Shown here in pieces: positions 1 to 6,813 of a DNA stretch of 19,723 nt (positions within the stretch are counted from its first letter, which is position 1; each line of letters opens with the position of its first letter). A program made the translations under genes and the position numbers. The stretch lies in contig CAMAUG010000031.1 in NCBI GenBank assembly GCA_945861255.1, positions 1 to 19,723 on the forward strand, given 5' to 3'. Source of the stretch: Candidatus Sulfopaludibacter sp. SbA3 (GTDB lineage Bacteria > Acidobacteriota > Terriglobia > Bryobacterales > Bryobacteraceae). Below the pieces are notes generated by a model. It made no database searches. It was not told the origin of the DNA and was given only the letters and a program-made list of their open reading frames with translations.

Positions 1-18
1 CTTCTCGGACGATTCCGA

Positions 19-1080
19 ATGAGGGTACTGATGGTGGACGACTCGGTCGCGGACCGAGAACTATTCCGCGATTGGCTGGAGCAGAGATGCGGCCCGAGCC
101 TTGAATTCTTCGAGGCCTCCAGTGGAAACCAAGGCGCCGCGATGTGCCTTTCCACGCCGCTGGACTGCGTGCTTCTGGACTGCGGGCTACCGGACATGAA
201 TAGCTTGGATTTCCTCTCGACGCTTCGCGCGGGCAAGAATTCAGGCGCAGTCACGGACTTGGGAATTGTCATGCTGACGGCTCCTGGAAACGAGCAAGTG
301 GCCCTGGATGCGATAGAGGCCGGCGCGCAGGACTACCTGGTGAAGGGCCACATAACGGCGGCCGGCCTGTGGCTGGCGATCGAGCGAACCCTGCGGGCGG
401 CAGCTCTGCTCCACGCGTTGCAGGCCGAACGGGACCGGTTGGCCGCTTCGCTTGCGGAGAAAGAAGCGCTGTTGCAGGAAGTGCACCACCGGGTCAAGAA
501 CAACCTGGAAGTGATTGCCAGCCTGTTGCGTCTACAGGCGGGGGAGGCTGCGGACGCCGACGCCGTGGACGCGTTGCGGGATAGCGCGCACCGGGTGGAA
601 TCGATGGCGTTGATTCACGATCAGCTGTATGGGGCGCAGAATCATAAGGAAATCGACATGGCGCGCCACGTACAGTCGCTGACGGCTCGCCTGGCGGAAT
701 CCTACGGGATTGACGGTGACCGGGTGGCGTGGCGGGTGTGCATCGAACCGCTTCCCCTCACGGTGGCGCAGGCGGTTCCGGCGGGTCTGATTGTGAACGA
801 ACTGATTTCCAACGCCTTGAAGCACGCATTTCCTGGAGAACGCCACGGATTGCTGACTGTTTCCGGGGGGCGGAGCGGAAACCGGATCTCGCTGGTAGTA
901 CGTGATGATGGCGTGGGGCTGCTACGGGCGGCCAGTACAACGACAGGCGCCACCAGTGAACATTCGCCCAAGCCGTTCGGGCTGGAGATCGTGCGCATTC
1001 TGACGCGGCAACTACAGGGGACCTTTGAAATTGATTATGCGGATGGGGCCGCCTGCAGGCTGAGTTTCAGCGCGGCGTAA
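19..1080 (+). CDS. Response regulator receiver fused to HisKA_2-type histidine kinase
   Basis: Cytoplasmic signalling protein of 353 residues with no membrane segment. Residues 1-125 form a receiver domain with acidic residues Asp7/Asp8, phospho-acceptor Asp54 (motif LLDCGLPDM), Thr87 and Lys109. A coiled linker (about 130-152) leads to a HisKA_2 dimerisation box with the HHRVKNNLE motif at 156-164, where the phosphorylated His is 156 or 157. The ATPase domain shows an N box (NELISNALKHAF, 260-271), a DDGVG G1 box (296-300) and a C-terminal GLEIV box. All catalytic signatures look intact. In this family a receiver fused to a kinase lets phosphorylation from an upstream kinase control autophosphorylation. 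There is no DNA-binding output. The next gene starts 28 bp downstream on the same strand and is probably co-transcribed. The frame is open to the window edge, so an earlier start is possible, but the receiver domain begins right at this ATG. Confidence 0.9.
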   Translation: MRVLMVDDSVADRELFRDWLEQRCGPSLEFFEASSGNQGAAMCLSTPLDCVLLDCGLPDMNSLDFLSTLRAGKNSGAVTDLGIVMLTAPGNEQVALDAIEAGAQDYLVKGHITAAGLWLAIERTLRAAALLHALQAERDRLAASLAEKEALLQEVHHRVKNNLEVIASLLRLQAGEAADADAVDALRDSAHRVESMALIHDQLYGAQNHKEIDMARHVQSLTARLAESYGIDGDRVAWRVCIEPLPLTVAQAVPAGLIVNELISNALKHAFPGERHGLLTVSGGRSGNRISLVVRDDGVGLLRAASTTTGATSEHSPKPFGLEIVRILTRQLQGTFEIDYADGAACRLSFSAA

Positions 1081-1093
1081 CTGGCGAAGTCGC

Positions 1094-1100
1094 GGAGAGG
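1094..1100 (+). promoter_or_regulatory. Ribosome binding site for the REC-PAS-kinase gene
   Basis: GGAGAGG lies 8 nt before the GTG at 1109. It supports this GTG as the start, because the receiver domain begins immediately after it. Confidence 0.7.
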
Positions 1101-1108
1101 ACGGGGCC

Positions 1109-2923
1109 GTGGACTCATATAGAATTCTGATCGTCGAAGACGAAGGCCTGATCGCTCGCGATCTCACCGAGCGGCTAGCGACGCTGGGGCACCAGGTGAT
1201 CGACACCGCGGAAACGGGTGAAGAGGCAGTAGCCAAAGCGCGTGGCGCGGAATTGGTGCTGATGGACATCCATCTGGATGGGCCGATGGACGGCATAGAG
1301 GCGGCGGCGCGGATTCGCGACCGCTACCGCATCCCCGTCGTGTTCCTGACCGCGCACGCCGACCGGGCTACAATCGACCGCGCGAAACGTGCCGGTCCGT
1401 ATGGCTACCTGGTGAAGCCGATGGCGCCCGCCACGCTACAATCCACCGTGGAGATCGCTATCTACCGGCACCGCATGGAGCGGCAGCTGGCCGTGCGCGA
1501 GGCGTGGGAGCGAGAAGTGCTGGGCGCGATCGCACACGCCGTCATTTCTACTGACGCGGAGGGCCGGGTCCGCGGCCTAAACGGCGCGGCGGAACGTCTG
1601 CTGGGATGCACCGAAGCCGATGCCGCCGGGAAGCCCCTGAGCCAGGTTCTAATACTGCGGGATTGCGACTCGAACGAAGCGGTAGAGATTCCTCTACGGC
1701 TGGCTATTCTAGAGGATGCGGTGGTTCCGCTGCAAAGCAATCTGCTGCTGGCGGCGAGGGACGGCCGCCGGCCGATGGTGGAAGGCGCGGTTTCTCCGGT
1801 AAAGGAATCGGGTGAAACTCTGGGCACGGTACTGACGCTCCGCGACGTGACCGCGCGGCGCCGGGAAGAGCAGCAGTTGAGGCAAGCGCAAAAGATGGAG
1901 GCCGCGGGCCGCTTGGCGGTGTCCGTCGCCGAGGAGTTCAACAACCTGCTGGCCATCATTCGCAATCAATCCGAACAACTGGAGCGGCAGTTCTCCGGAT
2001 ATACCGCGGTGTGCGACCCGCTCGCTGAAATTCAGCAGGCGGCGGCCGCGGCCGGAGCAATTACTCGCCGTTTATCCGGATTCAGCGGCAAGGACGCCGG
2101 GCGGCGCGAGGGCTTGAGCCTGAACGGATTGGTGCGCCGCATGTCCAAGCTGATTGAAACCGTGGCGGGAGGCGCGGTGGCCACCGCCATCCGCCCTCAT
2201 CCCGCGGCGGGAATGATCTCAGGCGATCCGGCGCAGATCGAGCAGATGCTCATGAATCTGGTGCTGCACGCCCGGGCTGCCATGCCGGACGGTGGGCGGT
2301 TGACTATTGAAACGAGAAATGAGACCACCCGCACGGAAACGGCGCAGCGGGAAGAGTCCGTGGGGTTGACGGTGACCCACACCGGTGAAACGCCCGACCT
2401 GGAAAATCTGTTTGATCCGTCCTCACCGGAGAATCTGGGACTTTCGATCGCGCAAGAAATCGCGGTCGAACATGGCGGATGCTTGTCGGCGCAGCGTACG
2501 GTGGAGGGCGGCGTCCGTTTCGATGCCCTGCTGCCCCGCTGGAAAGAACCGGCCGCGCTTCCGGACCCGGATACGGCGGCCCGGGCGTCGGTACTGCTGA
2601 TTGAGGCCAACGCCCTGATCCGTCGGCACCTGCACAATTTCTTCGAAGCCAACGGGTATAACCTGCTGGAGGCGCAGGACGCGGCCGAGGCCGCCACGCT
2701 ATGCGAACTGTGCCCACAGCAGCCGGACTTGGTGATCGCCGACTCGGGCGAGGCGGACAGCCTGTCCGAAAGCTATCCGGGATTGACGGTATTGCACATC
2801 GTCGCGGACGACCCGAGAGGTCCCGGCGAAATTCGGCGCCCGTTTACGCAATCCGTGTTGTTGGAACGGGTGATTACACTGTTGCAGCACCAGGGAGCAC
2901 GGGCGGCCGCCGATTACCGGTAG
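1109..2923 (+). CDS. Hybrid REC-PAS-histidine kinase-REC protein with degenerate kinase core
   Basis: 604 residues, GTG start, no membrane segments. Residues 1-120 are a receiver with Glu10/Asp11, phospho-acceptor Asp53, Thr81 and Lys103, all intact. A PAS domain spans about 137-250. Residues 255-290 match the dimerisation helix of hybrid kinases (usual pattern QKMEAxGRLAxxVAHDFNNLL), but the phospho-accepting His is Glu275 (VAEEFNNLL). The ATPase-like domain (about 335-477) has His387 where the Mg-binding Asn of the N box is expected, HTG (424-426) where DTG is expected, and PENLGLS for the G2 box. The C-terminal receiver-like domain (about 493-597) keeps a possible Asp545 but has IEAN in place of the acidic pair and Arg577 for the Lys. 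I infer a pseudokinase acting as a phospho-regulated scaffold, probably a partner of the upstream kinase. Its last 10 bp overlap the opposite-strand dehydrogenase gene. Confidence 0.88.
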   Translation: MDSYRILIVEDEGLIARDLTERLATLGHQVIDTAETGEEAVAKARGAELVLMDIHLDGPMDGIEAAARIRDRYRIPVVFLTAHADRATIDRAKRAGPYGYLVKPMAPATLQSTVEIAIYRHRMERQLAVREAWEREVLGAIAHAVISTDAEGRVRGLNGAAERLLGCTEADAAGKPLSQVLILRDCDSNEAVEIPLRLAILEDAVVPLQSNLLLAARDGRRPMVEGAVSPVKESGETLGTVLTLRDVTARRREEQQLRQAQKMEAAGRLAVSVAEEFNNLLAIIRNQSEQLERQFSGYTAVCDPLAEIQQAAAAAGAITRRLSGFSGKDAGRREGLSLNGLVRRMSKLIETVAGGAVATAIRPHPAAGMISGDPAQIEQMLMNLVLHARAAMPDGGRLTIETRNETTRTETAQREESVGLTVTHTGETPDLENLFDPSSPENLGLSIAQEIAVEHGGCLSAQRTVEGGVRFDALLPRWKEPAALPDPDTAARASVLLIEANALIRRHLHNFFEANGYNLLEAQDAAEAATLCELCPQQPDLVIADSGEADSLSESYPGLTVLHIVADDPRGPGEIRRPFTQSVLLERVITLLQHQGARAAADYR

Positions 2924-4083
2924 GCAGCCACGCCCGTAACACGTTCCCCGATGACCAGGGCGTGAATGTGGTCGGTGCCTTCGTAAGTTTTGACCGTTTC
3001 CAGATTGCACATATGCCGCATGATGGGACATTCGTCCACGATGCCGCTCGCTCCCAGCAAATCGCGGGCCTGGCGGGCGCAGTCGAGCGCCATCGCCACG
3101 TTGTTACGCTTCAACATGGAGACGTGGGCGGCGTCCAGCTTGCCTTGGTCCTTAAGCCGGCCGGCGTGCAAGGCCAGCAACTGCGCCGTGGTGATCTCCG
3201 TGATCATGCCGGCGAGTTTTTCCTGCACTAGTTGATGGGAGGCGATGGGCCTGCCGTCGAATTGTTTGCGCAGGACGGTATAAGCCCGCGCTGTTTCATA
3301 GCAATCCATCGCTGCGCCGAGCACGCCCCAACCGATGCCGTAACGGGCTTGCGTGAGGCACCCGAGAGCGGCCTTGAGCCCAGTGGCCTGCGGAAGCGCG
3401 GCGGCGCCTGAAATGCGGCATTCGCGGAACGACAGGCTGGCTGTGACCGAGGCGCGCATGGAGAGCTTGCCGTGAATCTCCGAAGCGGTGAAGCCGGGAG
3501 TTCCCTTCTCCACTAGAAAACCCTGAATGCCGGCCTCCGTGCGCGCCCACACCACCGCCACGTCGGCGACGGTGCCGTTCGTGATCCAGGTTTTCTCGCC
3601 GTCCAGTATCCAATCGTCACCAACGCGCCGCGCTCGTGAGAGCATTCCGGCGGGGTTCGATCCGAAGTCTGGCTCAGTCAATCCGAAGCAGCCGATCGCT
3701 TCCCCACTGCAGAGCGCCGGGAGCCAGCGCCGTTTCTGCTCGTCGGACCCGTATGTGAGGATGGGGTACATGACCAGGGCGCTCTGCACGCTGACGAAAC
3801 TGCGTAAGCCGGAATCGCCGCGCTCGATTTCCTGCATCACCAGGCCGTATTCGACGTTACTCATCCCGGCGCAGCCGTAACCTTCCAGATTCGCTCCGAA
3901 AAACCCGAGGCGGCCCATCTCCGGGATCAATTCGCGCGGGAAACGGGCGTCGCGAAAGCAATCGCGGATGAGCGGCTGCACGCGCTCGTCGACAAAGCGG
4001 CGCGCGGTTTCCCGCACCATGAGCTCCTGCTCGCTGAACTGAGTATCGATCAAGAAGTAATCCACGCCGGGAAATCGGGCCAT
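2914..4083 (-). CDS. gcdH: Glutaryl-CoA dehydrogenase-like acyl-CoA dehydrogenase
   Basis: 389-residue FAD flavoenzyme, the usual length. It matches the glutaryl-CoA dehydrogenase branch along its whole length: RFVDERVQPLIRD near the N terminus, GANLEGYGCAG (63-73), RGDSGLRSFVSVQSAL (88-103), the flavin-contact motif CFGLTEPDFGSNP (132-144), WITNG (166-170), and TYEGT (366-370) near the C terminus. Glu368 corresponds to the catalytic base, and Arg94 to the arginine that binds the distal carboxylate of glutaryl-CoA in characterised enzymes. The expected reaction is glutaryl-CoA to crotonyl-CoA plus CO2 in lysine, tryptophan or aromatic acid breakdown, passing electrons to ETF. No other lysine or glutarate gene is nearby and it is alone on its strand, so a related C5 substrate cannot be excluded. 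No strong ribosome binding site precedes the ATG. The 3' end overlaps the kinase gene by 10 bp. Confidence 0.88.
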   Translation of the reverse strand: MARFPGVDYFLIDTQFSEQELMVRETARRFVDERVQPLIRDCFRDARFPRELIPEMGRLGFFGANLEGYGCAGMSNVEYGLVMQEIERGDSGLRSFVSVQSALVMYPILTYGSDEQKRRWLPALCSGEAIGCFGLTEPDFGSNPAGMLSRARRVGDDWILDGEKTWITNGTVADVAVVWARTEAGIQGFLVEKGTPGFTASEIHGKLSMRASVTASLSFRECRISGAAALPQATGLKAALGCLTQARYGIGWGVLGAAMDCYETARAYTVLRKQFDGRPIASHQLVQEKLAGMITEITTAQLLALHAGRLKDQGKLDAAHVSMLKRNNVAMALDCARQARDLLGASGIVDECPIMRHMCNLETVKTYEGTDHIHALVIGERVTGVAAYR

Positions 4084-4134
4084 GCTTAAATGTTACGCCA
4101 GGACACAATGCCCCTCTCGCGGTTCCGCCTGAGG

Positions 4135-4491
4135 CGCTTCAACCGCGTGGCTTGGCGTTACGTTAGACCGCGCGGCTTGGCGTGCCGTTCAACCGCGCTG
4201 CTTGGCGCACGGCTCAACCGCGCGGCTTTGGCGCATCGCTCAACCCTGCGGCCTAGCGTGCCGCCCGACCCTGCGGCTTGGCGTACCGCTCAACCCTGCG
4301 GCTTGGCGCACCGCTCAACCCTGCGGCTTGGCGCACCGCTTGACCCTGCGGCTTGGCGCACCGCTCAGCCCTGCGGCTTGGCATACCGCTCAACCCTGCG
4401 GCTTGGCGCATCGCTCAACCCTGCGGCTTGGCGCACCGCTCAACGCTGCGGCTTGGCGCATCGCTCAACGCTGCGGCTTGGCTCAACTGCG
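4135..4491 (+). repeat. 25-bp tandem repeat (minisatellite), about 14 units
   Basis: The core GCTTGGCG recurs at 4150, 4175, 4200, 4225, 4251, 4276, 4301, 4326, 4351, 4376, 4401, 4426, 4451 and 4476. The step is exactly 25 bp apart from one extra T in the 4225 unit. Each unit reads GCTTGGCGCACCGCT followed by CAACCCTGCG, with a few point variants. The first half-unit starts near 4135 and the last unit is truncated by an internal deletion ending at 4491. The 5' units (to about 4275) are more diverged than the central ones. Within and across units TGCG/CGCA and GCGG/CCGC can pair into small stem-loops. Because 25 is not a multiple of 3, all three frames are sampled, giving a 25-residue period in any translation. 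Two + strand frames have no stop. The minus strand has a TGA (from CTCAA/TTGAG) in nearly every unit. Confidence 0.95.
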
Positions 4492-4572
4492 GGGCCTGGT
4501 GCCGTTTGCCCGGCTTGCGATTCGAGCGTCACGCTCTGTTGGTGTTGGTCTTACGATTGCTCTATCGAGCGC

Positions 4573-4578
4573 AGGGAG
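4573..4578 (+). promoter_or_regulatory. Ribosome binding site deciding the transpeptidase start
   Basis: AGGGAG lies 7 nt before the ATG at 4586. It argues for this start rather than the in-frame ATG at 4202 inside the repeat array. Confidence 0.75.
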
Positions 4579-4585
4579 CGCGACC

Positions 4586-6166
4586 ATGTGGAAAATAATA
4601 CTATTGCCGATGGCCGCGACCGCGTTCGGGTTTTCGCAAGAAGCAGAACTCCTCCGCTTCTACCAGGCCGCCGGCGAACGGCCGGTATGGGTCCAAGACG
4701 GGAGAGCAACGCCCAGGGCCCGCGAGGTCATCAATCTCTTGGAACACGCGGAAACCAAGGGTTTGGATGCGCGCGACTACGACGGCCCGAACTGGGCTTC
4801 CCGTCTGGCAACCGTTGAGAACCACGAATCGCAGGACTTGATGCAGTTCGATATCGCGCTGACGGATGCAGTGATGCGCTACGTCTCGGACCTGCGTGAA
4901 GGCCGGGCCAATCCGGGCCTGTACCGGCGCGCCGGACGCGATTCGCAAGTGCCGTTGTCCACGCTGATTCGGAAAAATGTTCTCGATGCAGCCGATCTTA
5001 GCGTAAGTTTACGGGAGATGGAGCCCACTTACCCGGCGTACCGGCGAACGCTGGAGGCTCTGGCGCAGTACCGAAGCCTTGCCCCCGAGCACGCCGGCCG
5101 GCGATTTCCAGCTGTCACGGAGCCGGTGGAACCGGGAGACACGTATCCGGCCATGCCGGAATTGGCTCGCTTGCTGCGGGCGCTGGGGGATTTACCGCCG
5201 GAGGCTGTTCCGCCGGCAGGCTCACGAACCTACACTGCGGCGGCCGCCGATTCCGTCAAGCGCTTTCAGGCTCGCCATGGTTTAGAAGCCGACGGCCGCA
5301 TCGGCGCCGCCACGCTTGCCCAGTTGAACACGCCGCTCCGCGACCGCGTTGCGCAACTGGAACTGGCATTGGAGCGTTGGCGCTGGCTGCCGCGCACTTT
5401 TTCACATCCACCCGTTCTGGTGAATCTGCCCGAGTTTCGCCTGCGCGCGTTGGACTCCACGCTGCAGACAGTCCTCGAAATGAAGATCGTCGTGGGCGCA
5501 GCGCGCAGAACGCCGACGCCCCTGCTGGCCGGCGAATTGAACCAGGTGATTTTCCAGCCGCCCTGGAACGTACCGCTCAGCATCCAGCGTGGCGAGCTAT
5601 TGCCTGAAATCAAGCGCCACCCGGAGTACCTGGCGGCTCACGGCTATGAAGTAACCACTTCGCGCGGAGAGGTGGTCACTTCAGACGTCGTTTCCGCCGG
5701 TGCGCTGGCGCGGCTCCGGTCCGGAGAATTTCTGCTGCGCCAAGTGCCGGGACCCAAGAATGCGCTGGGGCTGGTGAAGTTTCTCTTCCCGAATGAAGCG
5801 AGCGTCTACCTGCACGACACCCCGGCGAAAGCCTTGTTCGCCAAGGTTCGCCGCGATTTCAGCCACGGCTGCGTGCGTCTGGAGAACGCGACGGAGTTCG
5901 CCGCCTGGGTACTGGGAGAGGACCCGGTGTGGTCGCGGGAGGGCATCATCGCGGCGATGAATGGCTCCGAGACCGTGCAGGTGAATCCGCCGAAGCCAAT
6001 TCCCGTGATGATGACGTATATGACGGCTGTTGTTCTGGAGACCGGGGAGGTAAGATTTCTTGCGGATCTCTATGGCTATGACGCGGAACTGGAGAAACAA
6101 CTTGCCGGGAGGGCTGCCAAGACGGCGGCTACCAGCGGCGCACCCGGCCTACGTCCAAGTGAATGA
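4586..6166 (+). CDS. ldtD: L,D-transpeptidase, YcbB/LdtD family
   Basis: 526-residue exported enzyme that forms meso-Dap to meso-Dap (3-3) cross-links in peptidoglycan. The start at 4586 gives a short signal peptide (MWKIILLPMAATAFGFSQ) and has a good ribosome binding site. Domains in order: a helical scaffold region typical of the YcbB group (about 20-200), a PG_binding_1 domain (about 212-250, with VKRFQARHGLEADGRIG), then a YkuD catalytic domain (about 275-450). The catalytic motif is YLH (408-410) followed by SHGCVRLEN (426-434), with nucleophile Cys429 and His427. The motif PPWNVP (325-330) is also typical of the family. E. coli LdtD is longer (about 615 residues) but has the same order of domains. 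Tail-to-tail with a MepK-like endopeptidase, overlapping it by 38 bp. An in-frame upstream extension to 4202 would add 128 residues of repeat-derived peptide before the signal peptide, which I consider unlikely. Confidence 0.9.
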   Translation: MWKIILLPMAATAFGFSQEAELLRFYQAAGERPVWVQDGRATPRAREVINLLEHAETKGLDARDYDGPNWASRLATVENHESQDLMQFDIALTDAVMRYVSDLREGRANPGLYRRAGRDSQVPLSTLIRKNVLDAADLSVSLREMEPTYPAYRRTLEALAQYRSLAPEHAGRRFPAVTEPVEPGDTYPAMPELARLLRALGDLPPEAVPPAGSRTYTAAAADSVKRFQARHGLEADGRIGAATLAQLNTPLRDRVAQLELALERWRWLPRTFSHPPVLVNLPEFRLRALDSTLQTVLEMKIVVGAARRTPTPLLAGELNQVIFQPPWNVPLSIQRGELLPEIKRHPEYLAAHGYEVTTSRGEVVTSDVVSAGALARLRSGEFLLRQVPGPKNALGLVKFLFPNEASVYLHDTPAKALFAKVRRDFSHGCVRLENATEFAAWVLGEDPVWSREGIIAAMNGSETVQVNPPKPIPVMMTYMTAVVLETGEVRFLADLYGYDAELEKQLAGRAAKTAATSGAPGLRPSE

Positions 6167-6668
6167 AGCCTGAAGCCGGATAGAAACCTACGCCTCCGCG
6201 GTGCAGGGCCAATGCGGCGTCTCTGAACTTGACTAGCGGTGTTCCGGGCAGGCGAATGTCAATCGCCTCCGCGCGCGTGTGCAGGCTGTTTTTGGCGACT
6301 CCCGAGGTCTGGGTGCGGAGATATTCGTTGCTCCAGGGCGTGCGATAGCCGCAGATAATCTGGAACTCCGCGCCCGGGCGCCCGACAGCGGACGTGACGT
6401 CCGATAGCAGGTCGAACACGTGCGGATCGAAGTGGTGAATCTCTTGCGTGCGATGATCCCTCAGGAAGCGATCGAGCTGCGCCAAGGCCTCGGGAACGTA
6501 GGAATCCCCCCTGCGATAAACGACATCCAAGTGTTCGCCGGTATGGGTATGGAACAGCCGTAAGCGGCTTTCCGGTTGCGGCACCCTGCCCGCGATTCGC
6601 GCCGTCGGCAAGGCCCCGGCAAGCAAGACCCCCAAAAACAATGTAATGCTCAACCGCACCCGGTTCAT
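6129..6668 (-). CDS. mepK: MepK-like murein endopeptidase (DUF882/M15 family)
   Basis: 179 residues, close to E. coli YcbK/MepK in length. An N-terminal hydrophobic segment (about 5-25) is a signal peptide or anchor. The zinc-peptidase residues are present: His130 and Asp137 in SLHTRAEAIDIR, and His170 in GFIHLDVG near the end. The conserved ICGYRTPWSNEYLR (105-118) and SGVAKNSLH (122-130) also fit. In E. coli MepK cleaves peptidoglycan cross-links including the 3-3 type made by L,D-transpeptidases, and its gene lies next to ycbB (ldtD). Here the same pair is adjacent but convergent, so the two coding ends overlap by 38 bp. AGGAAG on the minus strand (6674-6679) precedes the ATG with good spacing, and the rightward ATG choice is supported by the signal sequence. 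Confidence 0.88.
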   Translation of the reverse strand: MNRVRLSITLFLGVLLAGALPTARIAGRVPQPESRLRLFHTHTGEHLDVVYRRGDSYVPEALAQLDRFLRDHRTQEIHHFDPHVFDLLSDVTSAVGRPGAEFQIICGYRTPWSNEYLRTQTSGVAKNSLHTRAEAIDIRLPGTPLVKFRDAALALHRGGVGFYPASGFIHLDVGRVRRW

Positions 6669-6775
6669 GCTAACTTCCTTTATAACACTCTATTGCAGCC
6701 GGAGACTCCCTGACCTCGCCGACCAGCGGATAGTCCGCCCCGCCGCCCGAAAACATAGGACTTGCGTGGCTCAAC

Positions 6776-6800
6776 CAGCGGTCGGCCATTCAGTCCGCTG
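6776..6800 (-). terminator. Weak hairpin after the PQQ dehydrogenase gene
   Basis: CAGCGG (6776-6781) and CCGCTG (6795-6800) are perfect inverted arms around a 13-nt loop, 13 nt past the dehydrogenase stop codon on the minus strand. A second small hairpin, GCGGA-tag-TCCGC, lies at 6726-6738. Neither is followed by a clear T run, so intrinsic termination is doubtful. Confidence 0.25.
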
Positions 6801-6813
6801 CACGGCATTCCAG

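Larger units (their letters stand above)
4084..4585. other. Gene-free spacer dominated by a minisatellite
   Basis: About 500 bp separate the divergent dehydrogenase and transpeptidase genes. Most of it (4135-4491) is the 25-bp tandem array described separately. The remaining 94 bp before the transpeptidase start holds its ribosome binding site. I could not pick a convincing sigma-70 promoter. Long reading frames run through the array on the + strand, but they consist almost entirely of repeat translation and show no known domain. Confidence 0.7.

Noticed and set aside
4135..4491. CRISPR array
   Set aside because: The copies are directly adjacent 25-bp units with no unique spacers, and no cas gene is nearby.
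4090..4818. Separate 242-residue gene through the repeat array
   Set aside because: It is repeat translation followed by an out-of-frame reading of the transpeptidase, with no domain and no ribosome binding site.
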